Positions 15,324-21,252 of a stretch of 21,252 nt of DNA are shown in pieces. Numbering within the stretch: the first letter of the stretch is position 1; each line of letters begins with the position of its first letter. The notes beneath the pieces were generated by a model. That model was not told where the DNA came from, searched no databases, and saw nothing but the letters and a program-made list of their open reading frames with translations. The DNA comes from a virus. Both the position numbers and the translations under genes were made by a program. The DNA is taken from positions 1-21,252 of the IMG/VR virus record IMGVR_UViG_3300025771_004295; one strand, given 5' to 3'.

Positions 15324-17120
15324 TTAGTACTCTAGTTTGCTGACGTTGTCGCACTTAATTACCTCGATTTTTTCAAGCAGTGGGTGACTCCACCCGTGAC
15401 TCACAATATAAGTATTTAACTCTTCCTTGAGTAACACTTCTACCATTTTTTCTCGACCGTTTTCATCAAGAACATTTATTACTTCGTCTAAAAATAATAC
15501 ATTGATTCTTGACTTTGATATACTACTCATAAGTTTGCGTATTGCAATTAGAGTAGCTGTGTTTACTCTTGCGAGTTCTCCGCTGGAGAGTGCAAGAATA
15601 TCTACAATATTTCCATTGTCGGTTACTTGAACATTTAGCTTATCATTTGTAACAACAAACTCTAGCGTAAATCTTCCGTCAGAAAGTTCCGCTAGGTAAT
15701 AATTTGCAAGCTCTTCTAATTCTTTTACAAGATTTTCTATCTTGTATGCAAGAAGGCCGTTTGTACTAAAAGACTTTTTTAACAGCTCTAAATTCGATGA
15801 AAGAACAGAAATTTCTTTTAATTCGTTTGTTGCTTTCTCTAGCTGCGATAAGAATTCTTCTGTTTGTTCTTGAATTACTTGGATTCGGGTGTTGTGTCTT
15901 GTTCTTCTTTCATTTTCTTTCGCTGCATCTGCCACTTCGCTTTTTCTTCGGCCCAAGTCATCTCGTACTCTAGCCAAGCGCTCTTCCAGCTCGTTTTTGT
16001 CCAGTAAGGCCACTGGGAGATCTCGGTCAATGCTTCTGTAAATTTCTTCCCACTCCCTTTCGATAGAACGGGCTCGATCGTACTCTGCATTGTCTCGTTT
16101 AATTTCTGTAATTCTTCTGGCAATTTCATCTTGTCTTTCCCTTGCTTCTGAAATTTTTCTTGATTCTGCTACAATTAGACTTTCTTTAAACTCAGGGTCA
16201 ACATCTTGCTCGCACGTGGGGCAGTGATCTCCTAGCTTATTCAACTTATCTAGAAGTTTCTTAGACCCCGCTACGACCCCGCTGAGAGTCCCAGATTCTG
16301 TTTGTAGATCATCATATGATACTTTGTTAGTAATTTTACAGTTTTGTGCTTCTGCTAAATTTATGGATTTCAACAGTTCGATGTACTGATTATTTTTAGA
16401 AATTTTTTTATTTTTTTCGGAAATATTTTCAATTTCTTTTGATAAAAATCGGAATTCTTTCTCTTCTTTTTCCGTGTCAATTTCTATATTTAACATGGGA
16501 AGTACATTCGTATCACTCAATTTGTTATCTTGCAACCATTTTTCAATCGTTTTTACCTGACTGTCAATACTATTAATTTGAAGAGACACATCCCTGGAAG
16601 CAGCCTTAAATATCTCAAACAGTTCTACATATTTTTCAAGAGCTAATAGCTCAATTAAAAACTTTTTACGGTTAGTATCTGTAGCTGTAAGAAATTGTAG
16701 ACTAGCGTTTGTATTTTGATAAACCAATTGAGAAAATGTTTTAAAGTCTATTCCAATAACTTCTTGAATCGACTTATAGGTATTTGTAGCCGTATGGCTA
16801 GAAATATCTTCTCCATTTTTTTCAAACTTTATCTTGATGTTTGACTTTCTGTTTACAGTAATTTTGTATACATCGTCGTCTTTTGTAAAATTCAATACGA
16901 TATCATAACCGTTATTTAAATAACGGTTAGGGATGTCTGCTTTTTTAATTCCTTTTGAATTTTTGTTGTAAAGTGCTTCTTCAATAATAAGAGGAATGGA
17001 CGACTTGCCCATTCCATTAGTTCCAAGAATTTGTGTTACTGTTTGCCCGTCCAGGTCTATTTCATTATTGGGCCCATAACTGAAGCAGTTATTCCATTGT
17101 AACTTTTGAAGCGTAATCAT
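15324..17120 (-). CDS. Rad50/SbcC-like recombination ATPase (T4 gp46 type)
   Basis: 598 residues, close to T4 gp46 (560) and far shorter than bacterial SbcC. It has every SMC-like ABC element: Walker A GTNGMGKSS (33-41), Q-loop around FSQLVYQ (129-135), a central coiled coil from about 170 to 440 broken by a zinc hook CPTC (300-303), signature LSSGE (511-515), Walker B VLFLDE (541-546) and the H-loop histidine at 575. It partners the Mre11-like nuclease encoded just upstream, and the two genes overlap by 32 bases. Expected role: ATP-driven control of DNA end resection for recombination-dependent replication or host DNA degradation. The ATG has AGGA at suitable spacing. The zinc hook suggests dimer bridging of DNA ends. 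Confidence 0.95.
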   Translation of the reverse strand: MITLQKLQWNNCFSYGPNNEIDLDGQTVTQILGTNGMGKSSIPLIIEEALYNKNSKGIKKADIPNRYLNNGYDIVLNFTKDDDVYKITVNRKSNIKIKFEKNGEDISSHTATNTYKSIQEVIGIDFKTFSQLVYQNTNASLQFLTATDTNRKKFLIELLALEKYVELFEIFKAASRDVSLQINSIDSQVKTIEKWLQDNKLSDTNVLPMLNIEIDTEKEEKEFRFLSKEIENISEKNKKISKNNQYIELLKSINLAEAQNCKITNKVSYDDLQTESGTLSGVVAGSKKLLDKLNKLGDHCPTCEQDVDPEFKESLIVAESRKISEARERQDEIARRITEIKRDNAEYDRARSIEREWEEIYRSIDRDLPVALLDKNELEERLARVRDDLGRRKSEVADAAKENERRTRHNTRIQVIQEQTEEFLSQLEKATNELKEISVLSSNLELLKKSFSTNGLLAYKIENLVKELEELANYYLAELSDGRFTLEFVVTNDKLNVQVTDNGNIVDILALSSGELARVNTATLIAIRKLMSSISKSRINVLFLDEVINVLDENGREKMVEVLLKEELNTYIVSHGWSHPLLEKIEVIKCDNVSKLEY

Positions 17121-18048
17121 TAAAAGTTCCTATAATTTCTGGTATCTTTGCTTCTTCTATCTCTAGTACAAATTGTAAGTATTCACTTAATTCTTCTTGT
17201 ACTGTCATTTCTTTTTCTAGTAAGAGAGTTGCTTCGGTACTTCGTCTTACTACTTTTTTATCCAATAGCTCTGAGTTTTTTACCTCTGCTAAATCCTGTA
17301 TATCTCCCTCTATTTCGTAGATTGTATGATCGTAGTCAGTAGGAACCATTTCTTCTTCACTTTGTACGGTTTTACGTATCAATTGTGGAAGGTCAAAAGG
17401 CTCCCATATCCAAGACCAGTCCTCTTCATTTATAAGTAAGTATCCTGTAGATACTCTACTTCTATGAAAAGAAGTCGTCATTGGACTCCCGGGGTATACA
17501 ATATTTCGTTGGGTATTACTGTGTGCGTGTAGGTCGCCTGCAAAGACAACTGGAAAATCCTCTAGCAAGTCTAAGTCCAGCTCTGGCTTGACATGAGGAG
17601 GAATTTCTCCACGAACATGAGTAAACAACGGATAGTGCTTAGGAAAATGATCTATAATATCTTTCTTATGTAGTTCTGCATACGGTAAAATACTAAAGCC
17701 CGTATCATTATCTATATATGAAATATCTATTACCTGTACTAAAGGATTTACTTCTCTACTCACTTCTTTTAACTGAGTAAAAAAAGTTTTATTTTTCTTT
17801 GTAGCTTCATGGTTTCCATCATAAATTACTGTTGGAACCTTAACATTTTTTATAAAAGAAAAATAAAGTTCTAATTCTTCTAAAGAAGGAGAGCGATCAA
17901 AAAGATCGCCCCCAATAATATGCATATTGCACATTTTTTCCAGACTGTGAATCTGTTCAAAAAAACTATTGTAACGATTTATAGCCCAAGAAACTGGGAC
18001 ATTTTTTTGTCCCAGTTTGATGTGCCAGTCTGCTGTAAAAAGAATCAT
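17089..18048 (-). CDS. Mre11/SbcD-like nuclease (T4 gp47 type)
   Basis: 319 residues, near T4 gp47 (339). Calcineurin-like metallophosphoesterase motifs appear in order: D7-x-H9 in TADWHI, GGDLFDRS (D48), YDGNHE (N79, H80), FTHVRGE (H144) and FAGDLHAHS (D172, H174, H176). These ligate the two manganese ions in Mre11/SbcD. The C-terminal third is helical (about 280-319) and probably docks on the coiled-coil base of the Rad50-like partner. Start and preceding ssb stop share ATGA, so translation is likely coupled to the abundant ssb message. Function: nuclease of the end-processing complex, creating 3' single strands for recombination. Confidence 0.95.
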   Translation of the reverse strand: MILFTADWHIKLGQKNVPVSWAINRYNSFFEQIHSLEKMCNMHIIGGDLFDRSPSLEELELYFSFIKNVKVPTVIYDGNHEATKKNKTFFTQLKEVSREVNPLVQVIDISYIDNDTGFSILPYAELHKKDIIDHFPKHYPLFTHVRGEIPPHVKPELDLDLLEDFPVVFAGDLHAHSNTQRNIVYPGSPMTTSFHRSRVSTGYLLINEEDWSWIWEPFDLPQLIRKTVQSEEEMVPTDYDHTIYEIEGDIQDLAEVKNSELLDKKVVRRSTEATLLLEKEMTVQEELSEYLQFVLEIEEAKIPEIIGTFNDYASKVTME

Positions 18049-18680
18049 GCAATATTAAACTCATTCTCTAGTGCTTCTTCATCGACATTAGTTGAATCAC
18101 TAACGCCTTCTCGTACTCTATCGAGTAGCTCTTTTTGTGCGTCTGGAGTCGGACGGGGCATAACATCATCCATAGACTTCAGATCAACAATAAGTGCTCG
18201 TTCATCTTCGTCAAGAGGACGAGACTTACACTTGAGTACCTGTACTTGGTACTCTACATTGTAAGGCAGAGGGCCAGTCTTTACTCGCTTGAATTTAACA
18301 TCCCAGCCAGTTTCTGGATCAGTAGGATCTCCTAGATCTTCTGCAGCAGTCATAATCTGCTCGAACAGCTTCTTCTTGAGATTGAAAACTTTCAGTTCTC
18401 CATTATGCAGACACTGCATTGCGTAGCTCCAGCCACACTTCAGATCTGGATAATATTCACGAACCCAATCTTTTTCCTTGTTGTTGAAACGCTCTTCATC
18501 TCTATCAAAAGAAAGACATTCGAGAGGAATGTTCTTACCATTCTCTCCTTCGATCCAGTAAACGTAACGTGCCAATACGTCGCCTACAAGGCGAACATTA
18601 TTGTCGCCGTCCTGTGGAACAAAAGTGTTGATAGAACTTTTTTGAGCTGCGCCCTTTGCTTTGTTAAATGTAATTGCCAT
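18045..18680 (-). CDS. Single-stranded DNA-binding protein (gp32-like role)
   Basis: 211 residues. The core NNVRLVGDVLARYVYWIEG, LKCGWSYAMQC, GELKVFNLKKKLFEQIM and DLGDPTDPETGWDVKFKRVKTG matches the pattern of phage ssDNA-binding proteins that I recognise from annotated genomes. An acidic C-terminal tail (NVDEEALENEF) fits an SSB that recruits partners through its tail. It is shorter than T4 gp32 (301), and C55, C82, C90 and H92 are candidates for a zinc site, unproven. GGAG lies eight bases before the ATG, and the start overlaps the upstream stop as TAATG. It is the second gene after a near-consensus promoter, consistent with strong expression. Role: coating template and lagging strands and presenting substrate to the polymerase, helicase and nucleases encoded nearby. 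Confidence 0.85.
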   Translation of the reverse strand: MAITFNKAKGAAQKSSINTFVPQDGDNNVRLVGDVLARYVYWIEGENGKNIPLECLSFDRDEERFNNKEKDWVREYYPDLKCGWSYAMQCLHNGELKVFNLKKKLFEQIMTAAEDLGDPTDPETGWDVKFKRVKTGPLPYNVEYQVQVLKCKSRPLDEDERALIVDLKSMDDVMPRPTPDAQKELLDRVREGVSDSTNVDEEALENEFNIA

Positions 18681-19087
18681 TAATGTATCTCCTGTTTTGA
18701 GGGACTTCTTTCGTATAAAAAATGAACTTGTCCATTTTCTATCTCCAGTAGCCTATTTTCATATATGTGTGGTAGTGTTTCTGCCGGTAAATGTAATAAA
18801 TCTAAAGTTATTTTATGAGAAGCATAGAAATCAGGAAGAGGCCTAAGAGCAGCAATACCTGTATATACAGCCATTTCTCGAAAAGTAAATTTATATCCAT
18901 TATATAACAGTCTTTCAGGATGTACTAAAAAACTTGTACCGTCAAAATTCATTTGTGAGTAAAAATACTCTTTTTCATATTTGTTCTTTGGTATTCTTTT
19001 TTCAACCAACATTCTAAGGATCCTTACTATGTCAGTAGGATCTCCCGCTGCGGTATTATATATTTTTTTCCAATCGAACAATAACAT
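18680..19087 (-). CDS. Unknown protein (135 aa) between helicase and ssb
   Basis: No family I can name. It begins MLLFDWKKIYNTAAGDPTDI and contains FDGTSFLVHPERLLYNGYKF and FREMAVYTGIAALRPLPDFY. It appears to be a soluble mixed alpha/beta protein with many aromatics and no membrane segment or metal motif. Lying between helicase and ssb suggests a replication or recombination accessory role, as inference only. The annotated ATG has no Shine-Dalgarno and directly abuts a promoter -10 box, so a transcript from that promoter would lack this start. ATG codon 26 (MLVEKRIPK) has AAGGA eight bases upstream and could give a 110-residue form. The full-length form would need the read-through message from the helicase side. 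Confidence 0.7.
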   Translation of the reverse strand: MLLFDWKKIYNTAAGDPTDIVRILRMLVEKRIPKNKYEKEYFYSQMNFDGTSFLVHPERLLYNGYKFTFREMAVYTGIAALRPLPDFYASHKITLDLLHLPAETLPHIYENRLLEIENGQVHFLYERSPSKQEIH

Positions 19088-19116
19088 ATTATACTAAAAT
19101 CTGAGGTAAAAGTCAA
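19088..19116 (-). promoter_or_regulatory. Near-consensus sigma70-type promoter, reading leftward
   Basis: On the minus strand: TTGACT (-35, at 19111-19116), a 17-base spacer, and TATAAT (-10, at 19088-19093). This is the best promoter I found in the window. It occupies most of the 40-base gap after the helicase gene start-to-end run and points at the 135-aa gene, ssb, Mre11-like and downstream genes. The expected start site near 19081 falls inside codon 3 of the 135-aa gene, just past its ATG. Confidence 0.82.
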
Positions 19117-19127
19117 GAACTATTTTT

Positions 19128-20411
19128 CTATACTTGATTGATTCGCCAACCTTGTTTTATGTAGTATCCCATTCTATTTGACGCCTGCTTGCGAGCAGTG
19201 TTTCCTTTTAAATGAATATCTACAATTACAGGTGTTTGTTTTCCTTCCCGTTCTCGTATAACTCTTCCGATAAGTTGTGTGAGGAGAGGTTCGTTGTTGA
19301 TAGGGGTACCGAGTATAAGGACAGATAAGGCATTAACCGAAATACCTTCACTAAATATTGCTTGAGTACCGAATAAAATATTTTTATTGCCATAGTTTAT
19401 CTGATTTAAAAGATCCTCTCGTTCTTCATGAGGAACCTCTCCCGTAACGCAGATAGCTTTTTCTCCGGCTAAAAGCGCACAATTTTTTAAAAATTGCACT
19501 CGGTCTGACACAACTAAAACTTTGTGTCCCTTTGCCGCATAAAAAGCTGCCAACATTGCAACTGTGTGGATGTACTCTTCGTTGTTCGCTAGATTCGTTA
19601 CTCGATTCGCCCACGGTATTCTAGCTCCATCCATAAATCTTATTTCAGATTTTATAATATCTACAACTGGGGTCATGAAATTTTCTTTTGGCGGCTTAAA
19701 TATTTTCTGGCCAAAATAATCTCGAAATACTACATGTTTTCCATCTTTTCTTTCAATTGTCCCGCTGAGACCAATTTTGTATCTTGCGTGATTTGTGTCG
19801 ATGATTTTGGAAAATGTTGGCGAAGATACATGGTGCATTTCGTCCAAGATAATTGTTCCAAACATTTTTCGAACTCGATCGATGTTTCTGTAGAGTGTTT
19901 GGGTATTACCAACCACAATACAAGAATCGGTGTTAAAAGAACCAGAACCAATAATTCCTGGAGTGATTCCATAGACTTTTTCTACCTCCTTTGCCCATTG
20001 ATTTCTCAAGGGTACTGTGTGTGTTATTACTAATGTCTTTTGCCCTAATTTTCCTGCTATCGCCAACCCCGTGAAAGTCTTTCCCCAACTTACCCACGCA
20101 TTGATGATACTATTATCGGAGAGCTCGTCGTAAACGGCTTGTTGAGATTCGCGAAGTACGTACTGAAAAGAAGGAAAATTAGCAGGAACCATAATCCTCT
20201 TGTCAATAATTTCATATTCATCTGGTATTAAATCCGTTCTTCCAATTGGTATGCTTACTAAGTTCTCCCTAACTCTTGCCATATTTTTTATAACAAGAGG
20301 AGGGTCTTTGGGATTAGGAGCAGGAACTTTATAGGTCAGTTCTTTACTAAGATGCTCCTTATACTCTGGAGTAACTTCCAAAAGTATTCTATTACTTATG
20401 ACTGCTTTCAT
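19128..20411 (-). CDS. SF2 DNA helicase, UvsW/DEAD-like
   Basis: 427 residues from the ATG at 20411, chosen because it overlaps the upstream stop as ATGA; an in-frame GTG at 20438 has no good ribosome site. Helicase motifs in order: Q-type residue near SQQ (89-91), Walker A-like VSWGKT (107-112), DEMHH Walker B (190-194), LSGT (215-218) and QLIGRVIRER (379-388) with arginine fingers. The first 80 residues form a short N-terminal domain (MKAVISNRILLEVTPEY). T4 UvsW, an SF2 enzyme of 503 residues, unwinds branched DNA and helps move replication from origin to recombination mode; a similar role is inferred. Walker A deviates from A-x-x-G-x-G-K-T because Ser and Trp occupy the usual Gly-x positions. 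It probably acts on R-loops, forks or junctions together with the resolvase. Confidence 0.92.
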   Translation of the reverse strand: MKAVISNRILLEVTPEYKEHLSKELTYKVPAPNPKDPPLVIKNMARVRENLVSIPIGRTDLIPDEYEIIDKRIMVPANFPSFQYVLRESQQAVYDELSDNSIINAWVSWGKTFTGLAIAGKLGQKTLVITHTVPLRNQWAKEVEKVYGITPGIIGSGSFNTDSCIVVGNTQTLYRNIDRVRKMFGTIILDEMHHVSSPTFSKIIDTNHARYKIGLSGTIERKDGKHVVFRDYFGQKIFKPPKENFMTPVVDIIKSEIRFMDGARIPWANRVTNLANNEEYIHTVAMLAAFYAAKGHKVLVVSDRVQFLKNCALLAGEKAICVTGEVPHEEREDLLNQINYGNKNILFGTQAIFSEGISVNALSVLILGTPINNEPLLTQLIGRVIREREGKQTPVIVDIHLKGNTARKQASNRMGYYIKQGWRINQV

Positions 20412-20902
20412 ACTTTCTTTCGCTTGTTCTTTAAACACTCAGTAGAATAGTCGTATAAAAGCCACGGCATATTATACATTAATAGAACTCCTGCCCATGT
20501 ACAATCAGGGTCAGGAGGTCGAGGAATAATAAAAGATTGTTTTACACCATACAAGTGCAGTAGAGAAGCTACTTCTTTTCTAGTTACTTCTTTAATTCTG
20601 TAATATTGTATGGGGCACATTTTAGTTTTTTCATATATAAAAACTTTGCCATTTGAATCAATAAAATGTTTATCCCGGGATTTAATTAGTCCTAGGTGAC
20701 TATTTAAAGATTTTTTTAAAACAAATAAGTTTTCATGTGGCGTTTGAAGTCTGCGCTTACCAAGACTGTCTCCTTCCATGTTCTTATCATCAAGAATGTA
20801 CTCGTCTAGAAAAAGCAGCCCATCTAAGAGCTGCCAGTTTCCGTTTGGTAAGTTAAATACAGGAAAATTAATTCTATCTATATTTCTGTATGTTATTATC
20901 AC
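20408..20902 (-). CDS. Conserved-looking phage protein of unknown function (164 aa)
   Basis: Starts with GTG, overlapping the polymerase stop as GTGA, and ends in ATGA with the helicase gene, so it is tightly coupled to both. Sequence features: MIITYRNIDRINFPVFNLPN, LLDGLLFLDEYILDD, GDSLGKRRLQTPHENLFVL and a C-terminal WLLYDYSTECLKNKRKKV with a basic end. I recall similar hypothetical proteins next to phage replication genes, but cannot name a family. The KRRLQTP and SRDKHFIDSNGKVFIYEKT stretches look like the most conserved parts. No nuclease, helicase or zinc motif is recognisable. Its position between polymerase and helicase suggests a replisome accessory protein, which is inference. Confidence 0.8.
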   Translation of the reverse strand: MIITYRNIDRINFPVFNLPNGNWQLLDGLLFLDEYILDDKNMEGDSLGKRRLQTPHENLFVLKKSLNSHLGLIKSRDKHFIDSNGKVFIYEKTKMCPIQYYRIKEVTRKEVASLLHLYGVKQSFIIPRPPDPDCTWAGVLLMYNMPWLLYDYSTECLKNKRKKV

Positions 20903-21252
20903 AAATATTGTTTTTCAAACTTGCCCATAGAGTAGTCATCACCAATCTCAAAGTCACATCCAATTGGTGCTCCAGGTATAAAAATACCTCTATCCATCTG
21001 AACAAGCTCTCGTAGTTTGTTGCAATAGGTATCAATTTCTTCCTCGGGTACTTCGGCAAGAATTGAGTCGTGAACAAGAGCAAAAATTCTTGACTTTAGT
21101 TTCTCGCTTTTTATAAATGCGTTCATATCTATAGCACCTAAGAGGTTAATATCAGAAGCAGCAGACTGCACCAAAAAATTAAGACCACTCCTAATGCTAT
21201 GAGATTTGATACCTTTGTCTTCTGAAGCGACATTTGGCAATCTCCTTTTACG
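20899..21252 (-). CDS. polA: Family A DNA polymerase, C-terminal end only
   Basis: 117 residues are visible; the gene continues beyond base 21252. The visible part covers the end of the palm: RKRRLPN, the NFLVQSAASDI helix (25-35; the family pattern is N-x-x-x-Q-x-x-A-x-D), and motif C, FALVHDSILAEVP, where the D of HDS (62) holds a catalytic metal. The ending GCDFEIGDDYSMGKFEKQYL fits phage and bacterial Pol I family enzymes. It is probably the replicative polymerase of the phage, given its neighbours. A TTG at 21240 preceded by AAGGAG resembles a start but lies inside the conserved polymerase sequence, and the frame runs on to the edge. Stop and next start share GTGA. Confidence 0.93.
   Translation of the reverse strand, partial: RKRRLPNVASEDKGIKSHSIRSGLNFLVQSAASDINLLGAIDMNAFIKSEKLKSRIFALVHDSILAEVPEEEIDTYCNKLRELVQMDRGIFIPGAPIGCDFEIGDDYSMGKFEKQYL

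Noticed and set aside
15142-15354. 70-aa minus-strand frame rich in Arg, Gln and Ser
   Set aside because: It is out of frame with the better-supported 69-aa gene, overlaps the Rad50-like gene end and has low-complexity composition.
17920-18264. 114-aa plus-strand frame antisense to ssb and the Mre11-like gene
   Set aside because: Ser/Thr-rich low-complexity shadow of two solid genes; no start signals.
19734-20033. 99-aa plus-strand frame with many cysteines inside the helicase gene
   Set aside because: Antisense to the conserved Walker B region; the cysteines arise from the complementary strand of conserved codons.
20412-20438. GTG start at 20438 for the helicase
   Set aside because: The ATG at 20411 overlaps the upstream stop as ATGA and begins the family-like MKAVISNRI; no Shine-Dalgarno precedes the GTG.
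20471-20504. Second possible leftward promoter (ATTATA on plus, GTACAA further right)
   Set aside because: The spacing between boxes is 22 bases and no -35 match exists at 16-18.
21229-21247. AAGGAG plus TTG resembling a gene start at 21240
   Set aside because: The codons are within the polymerase sequence (RKRRLPN) and the frame continues to the window edge.
1-21252. tRNA genes, CRISPR arrays, integrase or attachment sites
   Set aside because: Coding density leaves gaps of 48 bases or less, none of which fits a tRNA, and no regularly spaced repeat-spacer pattern was seen.

Overview
This window looks like part of a tailed double-stranded DNA bacteriophage genome. It is AT-rich and very compact, with almost no intergenic DNA. 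It has two convergent blocks: a plus-strand fibre/adhesin array (2-10536) and a minus-strand replication, recombination and nucleotide-metabolism operon (10549-21252). The protein families (LamG-bearing fibre proteins with short Asp-Gly-Ala linkers, a phage family-A polymerase, a short class I ribonucleotide reductase, a Mre11/Rad50-type pair) are ones I associate with marine phages. That habitat, and a Gram-negative host suggested by a near-consensus sigma70-type promoter and Shine-Dalgarno sites, are inference. I saw no tRNA, integrase, reverse transcriptase or CRISPR array.

Plus strand: five consecutive paralogous genes, the first cut by the window edge. The four with visible starts begin with the same short module (MA-INFP-SP-(N/D)G, then an aromatic Tyr/Trp stretch), and the truncated gene still shows its end. 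Shared linker modules follow, including GDLW motifs, collagen-like Gly-Ala-Asp repeats and a RLY-WNGSGWYNIAL module. Most then carry an Ig/cadherin-like domain. The C-terminal ends differ: three LamG-like domains in genes 2, 3 and 5, a long glycine-rich domain in gene 4, and an unrecognised beta-rich domain in gene 1. Nucleotide-level repeats (44 bp, 33 bp and 60 bp) tie the genes together and suggest duplication and recombination of cassettes. The array ends at a symmetric hairpin terminator shared with the opposing operon.

Minus strand, in transcription order: C-terminal end of a family-A DNA polymerase, an unknown 164-aa protein, a UvsW-like SF2 helicase, an unknown 135-aa protein with a near-consensus promoter at its start, a single-stranded DNA-binding protein, a Mre11/SbcD-like nuclease, a Rad50/SbcC-like ATPase, an unknown 69-aa protein, an Hjc-like Holliday junction resolvase, a 5'-3' flap exonuclease, class Ia ribonucleotide reductase alpha (nrdA) and beta (nrdB), and two small related coiled-coil proteins. 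Most genes overlap by 1-32 nt, several through ATGA or GTGA junctions, so translation is probably coupled. Together they make dNTPs, copy DNA, coat single strands, process ends and resolve branches, which suits a lytic phage using recombination-linked replication.
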